Source: Phocaeicola massiliensis B84634 = Timone 84634 = DSM 17679 = JCM 13223 (GTDB lineage: Bacteria; Bacteroidota; Bacteroidia; Bacteroidales; Bacteroidaceae). Taken from it: DNA of 64,000 nt. A program made the position numbers and the translations under genes. The notes under the pieces are model-generated. The model had not been told where the DNA came from and did no database searches. It saw only the letters and a program-made list of their open reading frames with translations. The stretch is taken from the NCBI RefSeq assembly GCF_000382445.1, contig NZ_KB905472.1, positions 760,444-824,443 of the forward strand, in the 5' to 3' direction. Shown here in pieces: positions 60,985 to 64,000 of this stretch. Position 1 is the stretch's first letter, and each line of letters starts with the position of its first letter.

Positions 60985-62925
60985 ATGATAAAGATAACAT
61001 TCCCCGACGGCTCTGTTCGTGAATACAACGAAGGAGTAACAGGTCTGCAGATTGCAGAAAGTATCAGTTCACGCCTGGCGCAAGATGTTTTGGCTTGCGG
61101 TGTGAATGGCGAGACTATTGACTTGTCACGTCCTATCAATGAAGATGCAAACTTTGTTCTTTATAAATGGGAAGATGAACAAGGTAAACATGCTTTTTGG
61201 CATACAAGTGCTCACTTGCTGGCAGAAGCATTGCAAGAACTTTATCCGGGTATTCAGTTTGGTATCGGTCCGGCTATCGAAAATGGTTTCTATTATGATG
61301 TAGATTCGGGAGAAGCTACCATTAAGGACTCGGATTTGCCCGTTATCGAAGCAAAGATGGCTGAACTGGCAGCAAAGAAAGAGACTTTGGTGCGTGAAAG
61401 TATTGCCAAAGAAGACGCTTTGAAGAAATTTGGAGAAAGAGGTGAGACATATAAATGTGAATTGATTTCCGAATTGGAAGATGGTCACATTACTACTTAT
61501 ACACAAGGTGCGTTTACTGACCTTTGCCGTGGTCCTCACTTGGTGTCTACTGCACCTATCAAAGCTATTAAGTTGCTTTCGGTAGCCGGTGCTTATTGGA
61601 GAGGGCAGGAAGACCGCAAACAAATGACGCGTATTTATGGTATTACTTTCCCAAAGAAAAAGATGCTGGACGAATATCTGGCAATGTTGGAAGAAGCCAA
61701 AAAACGCGACCATCGCAAGATAGGTAAAGAAATGGATTTGTTCATGTTTACGGATATGGTAGGTAAGGGACTTCCCATGTGGTTGCCGAAAGGTACTGCA
61801 CTGCGCATCCGTTTGCAGGATTTCTTGCGCCGTATCCAGGCTCGTTACGACTATCAGGAAGTAATGTGCCCGCCTATCGGAAACAAGAATCTGTATATCA
61901 CTTCCGGTCACTATGCCAAGTATGGTAAAGATTCATTCCAGCCTATCCATACACCGGAAGAAGGAGAAGAATACTTCTTGAAACCGATGAACTGTCCTCA
62001 TCACTGTATGATATACAAGAACTCCCCGCGTTCTTATAAGGACTTGCCTTTGCGTATTGCAGAATTCGGAACCGTATGCCGTTACGAACAGAGCGGCGAG
62101 TTGCACGGGTTGACTCGTGTGCGCAGCTTTACACAAGATGATGCTCACTTGTTCTGCCGCCCCGACCAGGTGAAGGAGGAATTCCTCCGCGTGATGGACA
62201 TCATCAATATTGTGTTCAAGTCCATGAACTTTGAAAACGTAGAAGCTCAGATTTCTTTGCGTGACAAAGTGAACCGTGAAAAATATATCGGTAGTGACGA
62301 GAATTGGGAAAAGGCTGAACAGGCTATTATTGAAGCTTGTGAGGAAAAGGGATTGACTGCAAAGATAGAATATGGTGAAGCCGCATTCTATGGACCTAAG
62401 CTGGACTTCATGGTAAAAGATGCTATCGGTCGCCGTTGGCAGTTGGGTACCATTCAGGTAGACTATAACTTGCCGGAACGTTTCCAATTGGAATATATGG
62501 GCTCTGATAACCAAAAGCATCGTCCGGTAATGATTCACCGCGCACCTTTCGGTTCAATGGAACGCTTTGTAGCAGTGTTGATTGAGCATACAGCCGGAAA
62601 ATTCCCCTTGTGGCTGACTCCCGAACAAGTCGTTATCCTGCCTATAGCGGATAAGTTCAATGACTATGCCGAGCAGGTGAAAGCCGAGTTGAGAAAATAC
62701 GATATCCGCGCTATTGTGGACGGTCGTAACGAAAAGATTGGCCGTAAAATTCGTGACAATGAAATGAAGCGCATTCCTTACCTGCTGATTGTAGGTGAAA
62801 AAGAAGCGGCTAACGGTGAAGTTTCGGTTCGCAGACAGGGCGAAGGCGATAAAGGAACCATGAAAATTGAAGAATTCGGAAAAAATATTGCCGAAGAAGT
62901 TTCTAATATGATAAATAAATGGTAA
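60985..62925 (+). CDS. thrS: Threonyl-tRNA synthetase
   Basis: A 646-residue class II synthetase. TGS domain (residues 1-62, [20 protein letters not shown]), editing domain with the metal motif [11 protein letters not shown], and catalytic core with [11 protein letters not shown] (zinc Cys and His), [19 protein letters not shown] and [13 protein letters not shown], then the anticodon-binding domain. Head of the translation cluster thrS-infC-rpmI-rplT. Its stop TAA is part of the infC -7 box. Confidence 0.98.
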   Translation: MIKITFPDGSVREYNEGVTGLQIAESISSRLAQDVLACGVNGETIDLSRPINEDANFVLYKWEDEQGKHAFWHTSAHLLAEALQELYPGIQFGIGPAIENGFYYDVDSGEATIKDSDLPVIEAKMAELAAKKETLVRESIAKEDALKKFGERGETYKCELISELEDGHITTYTQGAFTDLCRGPHLVSTAPIKAIKLLSVAGAYWRGQEDRKQMTRIYGITFPKKKMLDEYLAMLEEAKKRDHRKIGKEMDLFMFTDMVGKGLPMWLPKGTALRIRLQDFLRRIQARYDYQEVMCPPIGNKNLYITSGHYAKYGKDSFQPIHTPEEGEEYFLKPMNCPHHCMIYKNSPRSYKDLPLRIAEFGTVCRYEQSGELHGLTRVRSFTQDDAHLFCRPDQVKEEFLRVMDIINIVFKSMNFENVEAQISLRDKVNREKYIGSDENWEKAEQAIIEACEEKGLTAKIEYGEAAFYGPKLDFMVKDAIGRRWQLGTIQVDYNLPERFQLEYMGSDNQKHRPVMIHRAPFGSMERFVAVLIEHTAGKFPLWLTPEQVVILPIADKFNDYAEQVKAELRKYDIRAIVDGRNEKIGRKIRDNEMKRIPYLLIVGEKEAANGEVSVRRQGEGDKGTMKIEEFGKNIAEEVSNMINKW

Positions 62926-62930
62926 CTTTG
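62904..62930 (+). promoter_or_regulatory. infC promoter overlapping the thrS stop
   Basis: TTTC (62900-62903), 19 bp, TAACTTTG (62923-62930). The TAA of the box is the thrS stop codon, so the genes need not share one mRNA. Confidence 0.6.
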
Positions 62931-63041
62931 CAGCCGTTTGCAAAAGAATACATGATTAAACTTTTGTATGGACTTTTGCGTTAAGATAAAGAAATAACTA
63001 ATTTAAATAAGAAGAAACAAACAGGAACTAATAGTTTTTTA

Positions 63042-63584
63042 ATGAAGAATGACAGTTTAAAAGGGCAACACAGAATCAATGAACAGATTCGTGCCAAAGA
63101 AGTCCGCATAGTGGGCGATGATGTAGAACCGGCAGTATATCCGATAGCTCAGGCATTAAAGATGGCTGAAGAGCATGAAGCCGATTTAGTTGAAATTTCA
63201 CCCAATGCTGTTCCTCCGGTTTGTAGAATTATTGATTATTCTAAATTTCTTTATCAATTAAAGAAACGTCAAAAGGAACAAAAGGCTAAACAAGTAAAAG
63301 TAAACGTAAAAGAAATCCGTTTCGGACCTCAGACAGATGACCATGATTATAACTTTAAGTTGAAACATGCCATCGGTTTTCTGCAGGATGGAGATAAAGT
63401 TAAAGCTTACGTATTCTTCAAAGGTCGTTCCATTCTTTTTAAGGAACAGGGAGAAGTGTTATTACTTCGTTTTGCCAATGACCTGGAAGAATATGCCAAG
63501 GTAGAGCAGATGCCATTGTTGGAAGGTAAGAGAATGACAATTTCTTTGGCTCCGAAGAAAGCAGGCTCTCCTAAAAAAAGCTGA
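63042..63584 (+). CDS. infC: Translation initiation factor IF-3
   Basis: A 180-residue IF-3: N-domain ([38 protein letters not shown]), Lys-rich linker ([17 protein letters not shown]) and C-domain ([30 protein letters not shown]). An ATG start is used. The frame ends KKAGSPKKS at a run of seven A (63573-63579); with six A it would continue [12 protein letters not shown] to 63618, the usual type of Lys/Ala tail. This is either a homopolymer error or slippage. Confidence 0.93.
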   Translation: MKNDSLKGQHRINEQIRAKEVRIVGDDVEPAVYPIAQALKMAEEHEADLVEISPNAVPPVCRIIDYSKFLYQLKKRQKEQKAKQVKVNVKEIRFGPQTDDHDYNFKLKHAIGFLQDGDKVKAYVFFKGRSILFKEQGEVLLLRFANDLEEYAKVEQMPLLEGKRMTISLAPKKAGSPKKS

Positions 63585-63627
63585 TGCTCCAAAGAAAGCG
63601 GAAGGAACACAAGAATAAAAAGAGTGC

Positions 63628-63652
63628 GTAACGCGCCGGTATAGTGCGTTAC
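63628..63652 (+). promoter_or_regulatory. Stem-loop between infC and rpmI
   Basis: GTAACGC (63628-63634) pairs with GCGTTAC (63646-63652), no T-run. It may be a ribosomal-protein binding site or a processing signal rather than a terminator. Confidence 0.4.
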
Positions 63653-63691
63653 CACCTTATTTGAATAATAATTATTTAAAATTAAAACAAG

Positions 63692-63889
63692 ATGCCAAAG
63701 ATCAAGACTAACTCCGGTTCTAAAAAAAGATTCGCTCTTACCGGAACAGGTAAAATCAAGAGAAAGCACGCTTTTCACAGTCACATTCTGACTAAGAAAA
63801 CTAAAAAGCAAAAAAGAAACCTTGTACATTCAGGCTTAGTAGCTAATGCTAACTTGGATCAGGTGAAAGAACTTCTTTGCATGAAGTAA
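63692..63889 (+). CDS. rpmI: Ribosomal protein bL35
   Basis: A 65-residue ribosomal protein with the family start [20 protein letters not shown] and the basic core [20 protein letters not shown]. Located between infC and rplT as in most bacteria. Confidence 0.97.
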   Translation: MPKIKTNSGSKKRFALTGTGKIKRKHAFHSHILTKKTKKQKRNLVHSGLVANANLDQVKELLCMK

Positions 63890-63997
63890 TCTAAAGAAAA
63901 AAGCGTAATCGTATTATTTTAAGTATTAACCGAATGTCTTTAGCTTTAAGTTCGCTGTGTGAAACAGGGGCGCTAACATTCAAAAAGAATTAAAACT

Positions 63998-64000
63998 ATG
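63998..64000 (+). CDS. rplT: Start codon of rplT (bL20), cut by window end
   Basis: Only the ATG is inside the window. The identity is inferred from the conserved order infC-rpmI-rplT and from the 108-bp leader (63890-63997) that separates it from rpmI, a place where bL20 autoregulation occurs in other bacteria. Confidence 0.55.

Noticed and set aside
62941-62985. Short leader ORF MIKLLYGLLR upstream of infC
   Set aside because: No regulatory codons or competing stems accompany it, so there is no support beyond an open frame of ten codons.

Overview
The window is a piece of a Bacteroidales chromosome, most likely Bacteroides or Phocaeicola. The evidence is the repeated Bacteroidetes-type promoter (TTTG, 19-20 bp, TAnnTTTG) in front of many genes, few Shine-Dalgarno sites, and lineage-typical genes: the GGGtGRT protein, NigD-like lipoprotein, GldE, a PCMD-domain protein, DUF3871, an IntDOT-like integrase and a trp operon in the order B-E-G-D-C-F-A. 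I see no tRNA, rRNA or CRISPR array.

Positions 1-11.3 kb are accessory DNA. A complete IS1380-family element (1-1591) starts exactly at the window edge and cuts the 3' end of a minus-strand gene that has an elaborate leader with two tiny ORFs and alternative hairpins. Then comes a minus-strand mobile element: small unknown proteins, a serine recombinase, a phage-type recombination pair (PD-(D/E)XK exonuclease plus Sak-like annealing protein), DUF3871, two very small ORFs, a structured non-coding stretch and a tyrosine integrase whose upstream region carries TTGCACACA repeats.

11.5-38.7 kb is core chromosome: GGGtGRT/Fe-S scaffold pair; DMP19; NigD-like; Yip1-smpB-metH; a MurU-like nucleotidyltransferase with an AmgK-RapZ fusion kinase; RNase G, a 30-residue ribosomal protein and HU; mutY-ssb-gldE-PPTase; a cobalamin riboswitch with a promoter but no intact gene behind it; a HAD phosphatase; a PhoBR-like two-component pair; asparaginase; and the whole trp operon behind a ribosome-mediated attenuator with a Trp-Trp leader peptide.

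38.7-51.7 kb is mainly envelope: YtxH and DUF308 membrane proteins, an AraC regulator divergent from an RND efflux operon with an operator-like palindrome in its promoter, a D15-type barrel overlapping a phosphoethanolamine transferase, and metY divergent from an Lrp-type regulator. An array of five 16-bp palindromes at exact 22-bp period follows the Lrp gene.

51.7-64 kb holds a tricorn-like S41 protease, a YtxH/holin-X stress operon, SPOR and PCMD proteins, ruvX-def-TPR, and thrS-infC-rpmI-(rplT). The window ends on the ATG of rplT. Two homopolymer-associated reading-frame breaks (the riboswitch ORF and the infC 3' end) are either sequence errors or real recoding.
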